Source: NBML01 sp029939535
GTDB taxonomy: Bacteria; Desulfobacterota; Desulfobacteria; Desulfobacterales; Desulfobacteraceae
DNA length: 49,643 nt
Reading direction: 5' to 3'
NCBI GenBank assembly: GCA_029939535.1
Contig: JAOZST010000004.1
Location: 1-49,643, forward strand
Part shown: positions 40,989-49,622 of the stretch, one piece after another
Numbering within the stretch: position 1 is the stretch's first letter
Layout of the letters: each line of letters begins with the position of its first letter
Made by a program: the position numbers and the translations under genes
Notes under the pieces: model-generated
Seen by the model: the letters and a program-made list of their open reading frames with translations, nothing else
Told to the model about the DNA's origin: nothing
The model's database searches: none

Positions 40989-42491
40989 ATGGATACGGCT
41001 TTTCTGTGGATGAAGAACATCAGCAAAAGATACACAGGTGTTCAGGCTCTGGACAGTGTGAATTTTGAGATTAAAAAAGGGGAGATCCATTGTCTTGCCG
41101 GTACAAATGGTTCCGGTAAATCAACACTTATTAAAATTATCTCCGGTGTTGAAAAACCTGACTTGGGATCTCAAATTTATATCAATGGTGAACTCAGTTC
41201 CCACAGAACTTCCATTGATTCAATACACCAGGGGATAGAGGTTATTTATCAGGATTTATCACTGTTTCCTAACCTGTCTGTTGCGGAAAATATCGCTTTA
41301 GGCAGTTTAATATCCGGGAAGAAGAAATTGCTCAGCCGCAAGGGATATTATTCAACCGCCCGTAAAGCAATGAAAAAAATTAATGTGAATATTGCCCTGG
41401 ATCAGAAAGTTGAAGATCTATCCATTGCTGATCAACAGCTGGTAGCCATCTGCAGATCTTTGACCGGTGAACTCAATCTTCTGATCATGGACGAACCAAC
41501 CACAGCGCTTACCAGTCGCGAAGTGGATGCGCTTCTCAGGGTTGTAATTGATCTGAAAGATAAGGGAATTGCAACTCTTTTTGTAAGCCACAAACTCAAT
41601 GAAGTGATGCAGATAGCCCAGAGGGTTACTATTCTTAAAGATGGAAAAAAAGTGGGTTGTTATCCGGCAGTCGATCTGGACAGTCAAAAAATCGAATTTT
41701 TTATGACCGGCGCAAATTTTCAATATAAAAAAAATACAACCATTCCTTCTCCTTCCAGAAAAAAGCCTCTTCTGGAAATCAAAAACCTCTCAAAAAAACA
41801 GAACTATAATAATATATCTTTAAAACTCTATCCAGGAGAGATTCTTGGTATTACGGGTCTCTTAGGGTCCGGCAGGACCGAACTTGCTCACACACTATTT
41901 GGAATGAATCCTGCTGATGATGGCAGCATCAAGATAAATGACAAAAAGATTGTCTTAAACTCGGTGTTTGAAGCAATTGATCTGGGAATTGCTTATGTGC
42001 CGGAAAATAGACTGGTCCAGGGGCTCGTCCTGAACCAGACAGTATCAAAAAATAGTGTCATTACCATCATCAGAAGGTTATTAAAAAAGACAGGGCTGAT
42101 AGATCACAAAAACAAAGCTGATAAAATTACAGACCTGGTAAACAAATTCAGCATAAAAGTCCCTTCAATTGATGCGCCTGTCTCAACCCTTTCCGGAGGA
42201 AATCAACAGCGTGTTGTACTTGCAAAGTGGGTGGCAACAGACCCGAAGCTTCTTATACTGGATGGCCCCACAGTCGGTATAGACGTGGCAGCCAAGGGCA
42301 GCATTCATGAATCGATAAGTCAGCTGGCAGCAGAAGGTCTCGGGGTAATCCTCATATCAGATGAAGTACCGGAAGTCCTTAATATCTGCCATCGTGTTTT
42401 TGTGATGAACAGAGGCAGGATAATATCGGAGTTTATTACAAGCGAATCAACAGAAGAAGATGTTCTAAGATGCTTGGAATCAATAGATTAA
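40989..42491 (+). CDS. Sugar ABC transporter ATPase (RbsA/RhaT-like, twin cassette)
   Basis: The 500-residue protein has two ATP cassettes. The first has GTNGSGKST, a degenerate signature LSIADQQLVA and LLIMDEPTTAL. The second has GLLGSGRTE, LSGGNQQRV and LLILDGPTVGID, with Gly in place of the catalytic Glu. This is a known layout for sugar importers with one hydrolysing site. The start is uncertain: ATG at 40989 is used because the homologous region (WMKNISKRYTGVQALDSVNF) follows; a GTG at 40974 and ATG at 41010 are alternatives. Confidence 0.88.
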   Translation: MDTAFLWMKNISKRYTGVQALDSVNFEIKKGEIHCLAGTNGSGKSTLIKIISGVEKPDLGSQIYINGELSSHRTSIDSIHQGIEVIYQDLSLFPNLSVAENIALGSLISGKKKLLSRKGYYSTARKAMKKINVNIALDQKVEDLSIADQQLVAICRSLTGELNLLIMDEPTTALTSREVDALLRVVIDLKDKGIATLFVSHKLNEVMQIAQRVTILKDGKKVGCYPAVDLDSQKIEFFMTGANFQYKKNTTIPSPSRKKPLLEIKNLSKKQNYNNISLKLYPGEILGITGLLGSGRTELAHTLFGMNPADDGSIKINDKKIVLNSVFEAIDLGIAYVPENRLVQGLVLNQTVSKNSVITIIRRLLKKTGLIDHKNKADKITDLVNKFSIKVPSIDAPVSTLSGGNQQRVVLAKWVATDPKLLILDGPTVGIDVAAKGSIHESISQLAAEGLGVILISDEVPEVLNICHRVFVMNRGRIISEFITSESTEEDVLRCLESID

Positions 42492-42501
42492 GGAGTCGCT
42501 A

Positions 42502-43500
42502 TTGAAGAAACTGTTTAAATATCATGAGACCTATTTAGTCATCATTATAATTTTTTTGTCATTCATTATTACTTCAGTTAATTCTAATTTTATGACTGCT
42601 GAAAATATGTTCGACCTGCTCAAAAGTAATTCCTTTATCGGTATTCTGGCAATTGGGACTCTTCTTGTTCTGATTTCGGGCGGTATAGATATTTCTTTTG
42701 CCGCTATTGCAACGGTCAGCCAGTATGTTATGGCATTGGTAATTATAAATATTGGCGGCAATATTTTTACAGCTCTTATGGTCGCTGTTCTTGTGGGTAC
42801 CATTCTAGGAATGATGAACGGTGTGTTGGTTTATAATTTTCGCATCCCCTCCATCATTGCGACCATTGCAACCATGAATATTTATTACGGTCTTTTGATC
42901 GTTTTTACCGGGGGAAAATGGATCTATTCTCTTCCGGACTGGTTTAGAAATTTTGCAGAGATAAGACTGCTTACTTTCCATACCAGCGGCGGTCTGCCCT
43001 ACGGCCTGTCCGTCGTCACCTTCATATGGATTCTTATAATAATAGCTGCCGTCGTTATCCTGAATTATACGCTTCTTGGAAGAAGTATCTATGCTTTAGG
43101 AGGTGATAGAAAATCATGTTTAAGGATTGGATTTAATATTTTTTTCACTGAGACATTTGTTTATTCATTTATGGGACTGGTTGCGGGAATTGCCGGTGTA
43201 GTACAGGCTCTGCTGATTCAAACCATTGCCCCGAATGCAATTGTGGGAAAAGAGCTGGATGTAATTGCTGCTGTTGTTCTGGGCGGTGCCAGCTTGACCG
43301 GTGGCAAAGGAAGTATCTTCGGAGCATTGCTGGGAGTAGCACTCCTTGCTATTCTCAGAAATGGAATGACACTCATGGCTGTTCCGGCAGTCTGGTTTGA
43401 GTTTCTTGTGGGAATTGTGATTATAGTGAGTGTTGGATTCAGTTCATATCAGCAAAAACTCAAATCCCATAAAACTTCAATAATTGAAACAGCAGATTAG
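42502..43500 (+). CDS. Sugar ABC transporter permease, first of two
   Basis: The 332-residue membrane protein has eight or so hydrophobic segments and the RbsC/RhaP-type motifs AIGTLLVLISGGIDISFAAI and VLGGASLTGGKGSIFGALLG. The start is a TTG with AGGAG nine bases before. It would pair with the next permease to form the channel. The stop lies 10 bases from the start of the next gene. Confidence 0.9.
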   Translation: MKKLFKYHETYLVIIIIFLSFIITSVNSNFMTAENMFDLLKSNSFIGILAIGTLLVLISGGIDISFAAIATVSQYVMALVIINIGGNIFTALMVAVLVGTILGMMNGVLVYNFRIPSIIATIATMNIYYGLLIVFTGGKWIYSLPDWFRNFAEIRLLTFHTSGGLPYGLSVVTFIWILIIIAAVVILNYTLLGRSIYALGGDRKSCLRIGFNIFFTETFVYSFMGLVAGIAGVVQALLIQTIAPNAIVGKELDVIAAVVLGGASLTGGKGSIFGALLGVALLAILRNGMTLMAVPAVWFEFLVGIVIIVSVGFSSYQQKLKSHKTSIIETAD

Positions 43501-43510
43501 GGAGCGTATC

Positions 43511-44542
43511 ATGCTGAAAATAAAAATACCCATGGATAATGAAACAAAGGTTCTCAGCCTTATTCTTTCAAGCGTCATTGTCCTCATGGCTGTTTTAAGC
43601 CCCAATCATTTTTTAAGGATTGAGACGTTTCAAGGGATGGCCTTTCAACTTCCGGAGCTGGGTCTTCTTTCCCTGGCAATGATGATCTCCATGCTGACAG
43701 GCGGTATCAATCTTTCCATCATTGCAACCACGAATATTTCTGCGATCACGGCAGCACTGATTCTTAAGGCATGGATTATTCCTGATGTTCCGGCTTCAAC
43801 TGACATATGGATAGTTATGATCGCCATAATCGCCGCCCTTGGGATATCTGTCCTGGTGGGTTTATTAAATGGTTTTTTAATATCTGTGATAAATATTCCA
43901 CCAATTATTGCAACGCTTGGAACCATGAAATTACTACAGGGACTGGCTTTCATTATAACAAAAGGGTATGTTATTTCTGGAATGCCTGATTCTATCAAGT
44001 TTATTGGAAATGGCAAAGTTGCAGGAATACCCATGCCTTTTATTTTATTTGTTGTTTTTGCCTTTTTGATGGCAGGCTATCTGAATCACACTGCAACAGG
44101 CTTTAATATTTTTATGTTTGGTTCCAACCCCATTGCCACATTTTTTTCAGGTACCAATAACAAAAGAGTGATAATAGAGACATATATGATATCCGGTCTT
44201 TACTGCGGAATGGCCGCGATCATCATGATGTCCCGCTTTAATTCTGCAAAAGCCGGATATGGAGAATCCTATCTGCTGGTTACAATCCTGGCAGCCGTAC
44301 TCGGAGGTGTTAAGGCTGAAGGCGGCTTTGGCCGGGTAAAGGGGCTTGTCCTTTCTCTGATCATCTTGCAGATAATGTCTATCGGGCTGAATCTTCTTGG
44401 TGTAAGTGCTTTTTTAACCATTGCTTTCTGGGGACTGATAATGATCACGGCCATGATAATTCATTATATTCTTGAGCAGAGAAGTCTTCTCCGATTAAGC
44501 ACAGAAAAATCAGAAGTAGAGAGTTGGAAATCAAACGCCTGA
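43511..44542 (+). CDS. Sugar ABC transporter permease, second of two
   Basis: The 343-residue membrane protein has eight or so spans and the RbsC-type motifs LGLLSLAMMISMLTGGINLS and TILAAVLGGVKAEGGFGRVK. The ATG at 43511 has AGGGAG upstream; the frame is open slightly further. The heterodimer with the previous permease is typical of the RhaPQ/LsrCD subgroup. Confidence 0.9.
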   Translation: MLKIKIPMDNETKVLSLILSSVIVLMAVLSPNHFLRIETFQGMAFQLPELGLLSLAMMISMLTGGINLSIIATTNISAITAALILKAWIIPDVPASTDIWIVMIAIIAALGISVLVGLLNGFLISVINIPPIIATLGTMKLLQGLAFIITKGYVISGMPDSIKFIGNGKVAGIPMPFILFVVFAFLMAGYLNHTATGFNIFMFGSNPIATFFSGTNNKRVIIETYMISGLYCGMAAIIMMSRFNSAKAGYGESYLLVTILAAVLGGVKAEGGFGRVKGLVLSLIILQIMSIGLNLLGVSAFLTIAFWGLIMITAMIIHYILEQRSLLRLSTEKSEVESWKSNA

Positions 44543-44578
44543 AATAAAAAGCCTAAAGTAAAAAGCCTGAAATAAAAA
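44537..44578 (+). repeat. Three tandem 14-bp repeats before the kinase gene
   Basis: GCCTGAAATAAAAA, GCCTAAAGTAAAAA and GCCTGAAATAAAAA follow directly one after another. The first copy contains the TGA stop of the permease gene. They fill the 45-base gap up to the AAGGA ribosome site of the kinase gene and look like a replication-slippage product. Confidence 0.85.
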
Positions 44579-44587
44579 GGAAGATAA

Positions 44588-46045
44588 ATGGATATTAAAA
44601 ACTACGTTGCTTTTGACTGTGGAAATTCTTCCATCCGTGTAGTGAGCGGTCTTTATGATGGTGAAAAGATTGAGCTTAAACTGATACATCAGGTGCCCAA
44701 TGAGACTGTAAATGTTAATGGTATTTTTTACTGGGATATCTTACATATTTTTCAAGAGTTACAAATTGGACTTCAAAAAGCTTTCCTCGAATATGGTCCT
44801 GTTGAGTCTGTGGGAATATCTACCTGGGGAATTGATTTCGGACTTCTGGGTAAATCCAATCAGCTTTTGGGCAACCCGTTGTGTTACCGGAATAATTTGG
44901 GTGAGACCGTTCTTAAAGATCTTTCTAAAAAAGAAAAATATAAAACATTCAAGGAAACGGGAATCCCGGATCATCCTATGAATTCGCTCTATCAGCTGAT
45001 CGGGATTAGAAAATATCTACCTGAATATTATGAAAAGGCCGAAAAATTACTTCTCATTCCTGATCTGCTTGCCTGGCTCTTTACCGGTGAAATTTGTGGC
45101 GAGCCGACCATTGCAAGTACAACCCAGATGATGGATATGAGGAATGGATACTACTCTTCTGAGGTGATTCAGCAATATAATCTTAATAGTTCCCTTCTGC
45201 CGTCACTTACCAAGCATGGAGAAATTTATGGAAATCTGAAGCAGGAAATTGCCGATAGGTTAAAAATAAAGGCCTGTCCATTTGTCAGTATTCCCTCTCA
45301 TGATACCGCTTCTGCAGTTGTCGCAGTTCCTGCAGATGAGAATGATTTTTTGTTTATTTCTTCCGGAACCTGGTCTTTGATCGGTACTGAACTGAAAGAT
45401 CCTATCATTAATCCTGAAGTTTACGCAGAGGGTTTCGCAAACGAAGGAGGTGCTCTGGGAACGATTACCTTTTTAAAGAATTCCACTGGTATGCATATTC
45501 TTCAACAGATAAAAAAGGAAATGGAAAAGGACGGGCATAAATATTCCTGGGATAAAATTGTAAGTATGGCTGACACCTGTAAAAAAAAGGTGCCTGTTTT
45601 TGATCCAAACGATCACCATTTCTATAATCCCCAAAATATGTTGTCTGCTATTTGTGAATATACCGAAAAAGATCTTGCAATGGATGAGGTGCTGGCTTCG
45701 GCATTTATCTCTCTGGCCTGCAGCTACAGACACAGCATTGAAAAAATCGAGAGACTTTCCGGAAAAAAATACCGTGTTATTCATATTGTTGGCGGTGGCT
45801 GTAGAAACAACAAACTCAATCAGATCACCGCCGACATAACGAGAAAAATTATAATTGCCGGCCCTAAAGAAGCAACCTCTTTAGGGAATATCGGTATCCA
45901 GTTGAAAAAGAATAAGACGAACCTGAATCTCCTGAAAATCAGGAAAATTCTAAAAAAATCTATTTCGACCAAATCTTTTATTCCTGCAACTGAACAAAAA
46001 ATTATCAATGAAATGAAAGCCTATTATGAAGAGTATGTGGGGTAG
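44588..46045 (+). CDS. Rhamnulokinase-like sugar kinase (FGGY family)
   Basis: The 485-residue protein has the FGGY-family motifs for rhamnulokinases: VAFDCGNSSIRVV (ATP-phosphate loop), SVGISTWGIDFGLLG with the catalytic Asp, IPSHDTASAVVAVP, FISSGTWSLIGTE and IHIVGGGCRNN. It should phosphorylate the C1 hydroxyl of a 6-deoxy-ketose (rhamnulose-like). An AAGGA site precedes the ATG. Its product would be the substrate of the class II aldolase that starts the operon. No isomerase is encoded here. Confidence 0.85.
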   Translation: MDIKNYVAFDCGNSSIRVVSGLYDGEKIELKLIHQVPNETVNVNGIFYWDILHIFQELQIGLQKAFLEYGPVESVGISTWGIDFGLLGKSNQLLGNPLCYRNNLGETVLKDLSKKEKYKTFKETGIPDHPMNSLYQLIGIRKYLPEYYEKAEKLLLIPDLLAWLFTGEICGEPTIASTTQMMDMRNGYYSSEVIQQYNLNSSLLPSLTKHGEIYGNLKQEIADRLKIKACPFVSIPSHDTASAVVAVPADENDFLFISSGTWSLIGTELKDPIINPEVYAEGFANEGGALGTITFLKNSTGMHILQQIKKEMEKDGHKYSWDKIVSMADTCKKKVPVFDPNDHHFYNPQNMLSAICEYTEKDLAMDEVLASAFISLACSYRHSIEKIERLSGKKYRVIHIVGGGCRNNKLNQITADITRKIIIAGPKEATSLGNIGIQLKKNKTNLNLLKIRKILKKSISTKSFIPATEQKIINEMKAYYEEYVG

Positions 46046-46072
46046 GGGGGGTAAGGGAGTTGGTGTTGTAAC

Positions 46073-46116
46073 AATATAAACGGGGTGATCCTTACCAGGA
46101 TCACCCCGTTTATATT
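46073..46116. terminator. Perfect bidirectional terminator between the kinase and Bax-inhibitor genes
   Basis: AATATAAACGGGGTGATCCT (46073-46092) and AGGATCACCCCGTTTATATT (46097-46116) are exact 20-base arms around TACC, with A/T runs on both sides. It ends the sugar operon from one side and the Bax-inhibitor gene from the other. Confidence 0.9.
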
Positions 46117-46164
46117 TTAAACCCGTGTGCTGATTTGTTAACCAGGTCAGGTGAATCTATTTTT

Positions 46165-46872
46165 TTAGTCCCTGGTGCCGCCGAAAATACGCAGGAGCAT
46201 GAGAAACAGATTGATAAAATCAAGGTATAATGACAGGGCGCCCATGATGGCTCCCTTGCGGACCATGGCACCACTGGCATTGTCCGGCATTGTCACTGCC
46301 ATATTTTTTAATTTCTGGGTGTCATAGGCTGTCAATCCAACAAATACCAGGACTCCAACGTAGGAAATGACCATGGCCATTCCAGAACTCTGTAAAAACA
46401 TATTAACCACAGAGGCAATTATGATACCAATAAGACCCATCATTAAAAAGCCTCCCATGGAGGTCAGGTCCCGTTTGGTGATCATGCCGTAAATGCTGCA
46501 TGCAAGAAAGGTAACCGAGCATACCATAAAGGTGGAGGCTATGGACGTGGCTGTATAGGCAAGAAAGACAAAAGACAGGGTAACTCCATTTAAAATGGCA
46601 TAAATCAAAAATAGTGAGGTAGCCGTGGATGCCTGAATTTTTTGAATCCTTGCACTAAGATAAAAGACAAAGCCAAGTTCTGCAATGATCAATGCGGGCA
46701 GAACAATGGGATTGCTGTATACGATCTGCATGGCTGTCTGGCTGTGGGAAACATAATAGGCTATGAGGGCTGTCAGGCCAAGCCCCAGCCCCATCCAATT
46801 ATAGACACTTCTGATAAAAGAATTAACTTTTGTCACTGCACCTGATTGTGGAAATGAAAAACTTTGGTTCAT
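46165..46872 (-). CDS. Bax inhibitor-1 family membrane protein (YccA/YbhL type)
   Basis: The 235-residue protein has a short soluble N-terminus and seven hydrophobic segments. It includes the family stretch VGLTAYDTQKLKNMA and ends ALSLYLDFINLFLMLLRIFG. Bacterial members are proton-sensitive calcium leak channels or FtsH modulators. The ATG at 46872 is preceded by GGAGGAAC; an upstream ATG at 46917 is less likely. It converges on the sugar operon and is divergent from xseA. Confidence 0.9.
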   Translation of the reverse strand: MNQSFSFPQSGAVTKVNSFIRSVYNWMGLGLGLTALIAYYVSHSQTAMQIVYSNPIVLPALIIAELGFVFYLSARIQKIQASTATSLFLIYAILNGVTLSFVFLAYTATSIASTFMVCSVTFLACSIYGMITKRDLTSMGGFLMMGLIGIIIASVVNMFLQSSGMAMVISYVGVLVFVGLTAYDTQKLKNMAVTMPDNASGAMVRKGAIMGALSLYLDFINLFLMLLRIFGGTRD

Positions 46873-47115
46873 GAGTTCCTCCGATAAAAGGTTGTTTATA
46901 AATAATTGTAGAATCAATATAACACGGAAGGGGGATATTTCAAGATTACAATTCAGTTATGTGTGGATTTACAGGATTTTATATGTCTTTAATAAAAGTT
47001 TACATAATATATATTATCAGACGTTATGCATATATGATGACTTTATTTGTTTCTAAAATTTGTATTGTTAAAAACACCCCATTGTTTTATAAAATAAAAT
47101 TTTGCTTTTGCATGG

Positions 47116-48492
47116 ATGCACAAATGGATGCACAAAATGAAAACACTTGAAAAAACTACTGGACATATTTACACGGTTTCAAACCTGACAAGGGAAATTA
47201 AATCTCTTTTGGAAGATCGCTTTCCTTTTTTATGGGTCACCGGAGAAATATCCAATTATGCCCAGCCTGCCTCGGGACATTCCTATTTTTCCCTTAAAGA
47301 TGTCAATGCAGTTATTTCCTGTGTAATGTTTAAAAATCAGAAACGAAACCTGAAGTTTAATCTGGAAACCGGAATGAAAGTGGTAGGTCTTGCCAGGATA
47401 TCTCTTTATGAGCCCAGGGGATCATATCAGCTGATTTTTGAACATTTAGAGCCTGAAGGATCTGGTTCCCTCCAAATTGCATTTGAGCAGTTAAAAAAAA
47501 AACTGGCCTCCCAGGGTCTGTTTGATGAATCCCATAAAAACCCCATTCCCTTTTTACCTTTAAAAATAAATGTGATCACTTCAAGTACTGGTGCTGCGGT
47601 CCGGGATATCATCCATGTGGCAGAACGACGGTTTCCAGGTTGTTATCTTGAAATTTTACCTGTTAAAGTCCAGGGAGAAACTGCTGAAAGTGAAATTGTC
47701 TCTGCCATTGAAATAGCCAATACCCAATGTTTGTCCGACCTTATTATTCTTGCCCGGGGCGGAGGATCCATTGAAGACCTTTCTGCATTTAATTCGAAAG
47801 AGGTTGCCATGGCAGTATTTGAATCCAGGATACCTGTTATTACCGGGATAGGACATGAAACTGATTTTACCATAGCTGATTTTGTTGCAGATCTCAGGGC
47901 GCCTACCCCTTCTGCGGCCGCTGAAATGGCCCTGCCGGATAAGGCTGCATTGATTTATAGTATTAATACATATAAAGTCTCCCTTTCCCATGCAATGTCC
48001 CGAAAGCTTGCATATCTGCATCAGAAACTGGATGATTTCCAATTCAGGCTTAAAAGTCCGGGACGGATGGTTGATGATTTTCGATTCAGGATAGAGGAGT
48101 GTGAAAATCGCATGGTAAATTCTATTCGTTCCCTTTTACTGCATAGAAAGGAACAAATATCCTGGCTGAAAAAAGCTTTGGAAGGAAAGATACCAGAGAC
48201 CAGGGAGCTTACAAAACATATTCACGGACTTACTCTGATTCTTGAAAAGAGCATGGAAAGCCATTTGTCTGTCTGCAAAACAAAGACAAGGGAATTGAAT
48301 ATCATGCTTGAGAACCTTAACCCCAGCGCTATTCTAGATCGAGGGTATGCTATACCCAGGATTTTGCCGGGCAAAAAGGTAATAAAGGATGCAAATGATG
48401 CCGTCCTGGATGACCGGATTGAATTAATTTTATCAAAAGGACGCCTGATAACCCAGGTGGTAAAGAAAACAGATGGCAAAGAAAACATTTGA
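47116..48492 (+). CDS. xseA: Exodeoxyribonuclease VII large subunit
   Basis: With XseB this forms exonuclease VII, which degrades single-stranded DNA. The 458-residue protein has the N-terminal OB fold (YTVSNLTREIKSLLEDRFPF, then LWVTGEISNY), the catalytic domain with ITSSTGAAVRDI, ILARGGGSIEDLSAFNSKEV, GIGHETDFTIADFVADLRAP, TPSAAAEMA, and a helical C-terminal half. ATGs at 47116, 47128 and 47137 are all open; none has a good ribosome site. The first two lie in a duplicated ATGGATGCACAA. It overlaps xseB by 20 bases. Confidence 0.92.
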   Translation: MHKWMHKMKTLEKTTGHIYTVSNLTREIKSLLEDRFPFLWVTGEISNYAQPASGHSYFSLKDVNAVISCVMFKNQKRNLKFNLETGMKVVGLARISLYEPRGSYQLIFEHLEPEGSGSLQIAFEQLKKKLASQGLFDESHKNPIPFLPLKINVITSSTGAAVRDIIHVAERRFPGCYLEILPVKVQGETAESEIVSAIEIANTQCLSDLIILARGGGSIEDLSAFNSKEVAMAVFESRIPVITGIGHETDFTIADFVADLRAPTPSAAAEMALPDKAALIYSINTYKVSLSHAMSRKLAYLHQKLDDFQFRLKSPGRMVDDFRFRIEECENRMVNSIRSLLLHRKEQISWLKKALEGKIPETRELTKHIHGLTLILEKSMESHLSVCKTKTRELNIMLENLNPSAILDRGYAIPRILPGKKVIKDANDAVLDDRIELILSKGRLITQVVKKTDGKENI

Positions 48493-48697
48493 AACCGCTT
48501 TGAAACATTTGGAAGAAATTGTACGGGAGATGGAATCCAGAGATCTTACCCTTGAACAGGCAGTTAAAAAATACGAGACAGGTATTGCACATTCTAAATT
48601 CTGTCTGGATATACTTGATAAAACTGAAAAAAAAATTACCCTTTTAACCCGTGACAATGGCGGATCACTGAAAGAAGAGCCCTTTGACAATGAATGA
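48473..48697 (+). CDS. xseB: Exodeoxyribonuclease VII small subunit
   Basis: The 74-residue helical protein has the family core FETALKHLEEIVREMESRDL, then TLEQAVKKYETG and a short acidic tail. It multimerises on XseA to complete the nuclease. It overlaps xseA by 20 bases and ispA by eight, which is the usual xseA-xseB-ispA arrangement. Confidence 0.92.
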   Translation: MAKKTFETALKHLEEIVREMESRDLTLEQAVKKYETGIAHSKFCLDILDKTEKKITLLTRDNGGSLKEEPFDNE

Positions 48698-49622
48698 TTT
48701 TTCCTTTGATCTATCCACATATTTAAACGAAAATAAAATTCTTGTTGAAAAGTCTCTGGAAAATATTCTTAAGCAATTTGATCCCAACAGGGAGCTGGTC
48801 CAGGCCATGGAGCATTCCCTCATGGCCGGAGGCAAACGTCTCAGGCCTGTACTGGGGCTTGCCGCTGCCAGTGCCTGGGGAGGGAATCCCCTATATGCCC
48901 TGCCCGCTTGCTGCGCCATGGAAATGATCCATACTTATTCTCTTATCCATGATGATTTACCGGCAATGGACGATGATGACCTGAGACGGGGAGTTCCCAC
49001 CTGCCATAAAAAATTTTCCGAGGCCACGGCCATTCTGGCTGGTGACGGCCTTTTGACCCATGCTTTTTATATACTGACCAAGCCTGAGTTATTGTTTGAA
49101 TTTTATCCCGGAAAAAATATTTTAGTCCGGCTTGTGAGCATAATTGCCAATAGTGCCGGTGTCAATGGCATGCTGGAAGGACAAATGCTGGACATGCAGT
49201 CCCAATCCTTTGACGGAGAAAAATCAAGGAATCAAAACATCCTTTTAGATCATCTTAAAAAAATACACGCCCTGAAAACCGGAAGGATGATCAGTGCCAG
49301 TGTTGAGGCCGGAGCCATAAGTGTTGGCGCTGATTTAAATGCCCTTGACAGCCTGATGATCTATGCCGACAATATTGGTCTTGCTTTCCAGGTTATGGAT
49401 GATATTTTAAATGTGGAAGGTGACCCTAAAATCATGGGCAAGGCTGCCGGCTCTGATGTCCTGCACGAAAAAATGACCTTTCCAGCCATTATCGGCCTGG
49501 GGCAATCAAAGGAATATGCAAGGCAATTGATTGATGCTGCCATAAACTCCCTGGAGGGGTTTGATGAAAAAGCAAATCCTTTGCGGGCCATTGCCAGCTA
49601 TATTATTAACAGGGACCGATAA
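48690..49622 (+). CDS. ispA: Farnesyl diphosphate synthase (geranyltranstransferase)
   Basis: The 310-residue enzyme joins isopentenyl diphosphate units to make farnesyl diphosphate. The first Asp-rich motif is LIHDDLPAMDDDDLRRG. The second is FQVMDDILNVEGD, with Asn in place of the last Asp of DDxxD. Other family motifs are GGKRLRPVL, KTGRMISASVEAGAI and the terminal basic residue. The ATG at 48690 overlaps the xseB stop by eight bases. In many genomes dxs follows; the window ends 21 bases after the ispA stop. Confidence 0.92.
   Translation: MNDFSFDLSTYLNENKILVEKSLENILKQFDPNRELVQAMEHSLMAGGKRLRPVLGLAAASAWGGNPLYALPACCAMEMIHTYSLIHDDLPAMDDDDLRRGVPTCHKKFSEATAILAGDGLLTHAFYILTKPELLFEFYPGKNILVRLVSIIANSAGVNGMLEGQMLDMQSQSFDGEKSRNQNILLDHLKKIHALKTGRMISASVEAGAISVGADLNALDSLMIYADNIGLAFQVMDDILNVEGDPKIMGKAAGSDVLHEKMTFPAIIGLGQSKEYARQLIDAAINSLEGFDEKANPLRAIASYIINRDR

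Noticed and set aside
39186..46045. Autoinducer-2 (Lsr) uptake locus
   Set aside because: The binding protein resembles LsrB, but the aldolase is FucA-like rather than LsrF, the kinase is rhamnulokinase-like rather than LsrK, and the regulator is DeoR rather than LsrR.
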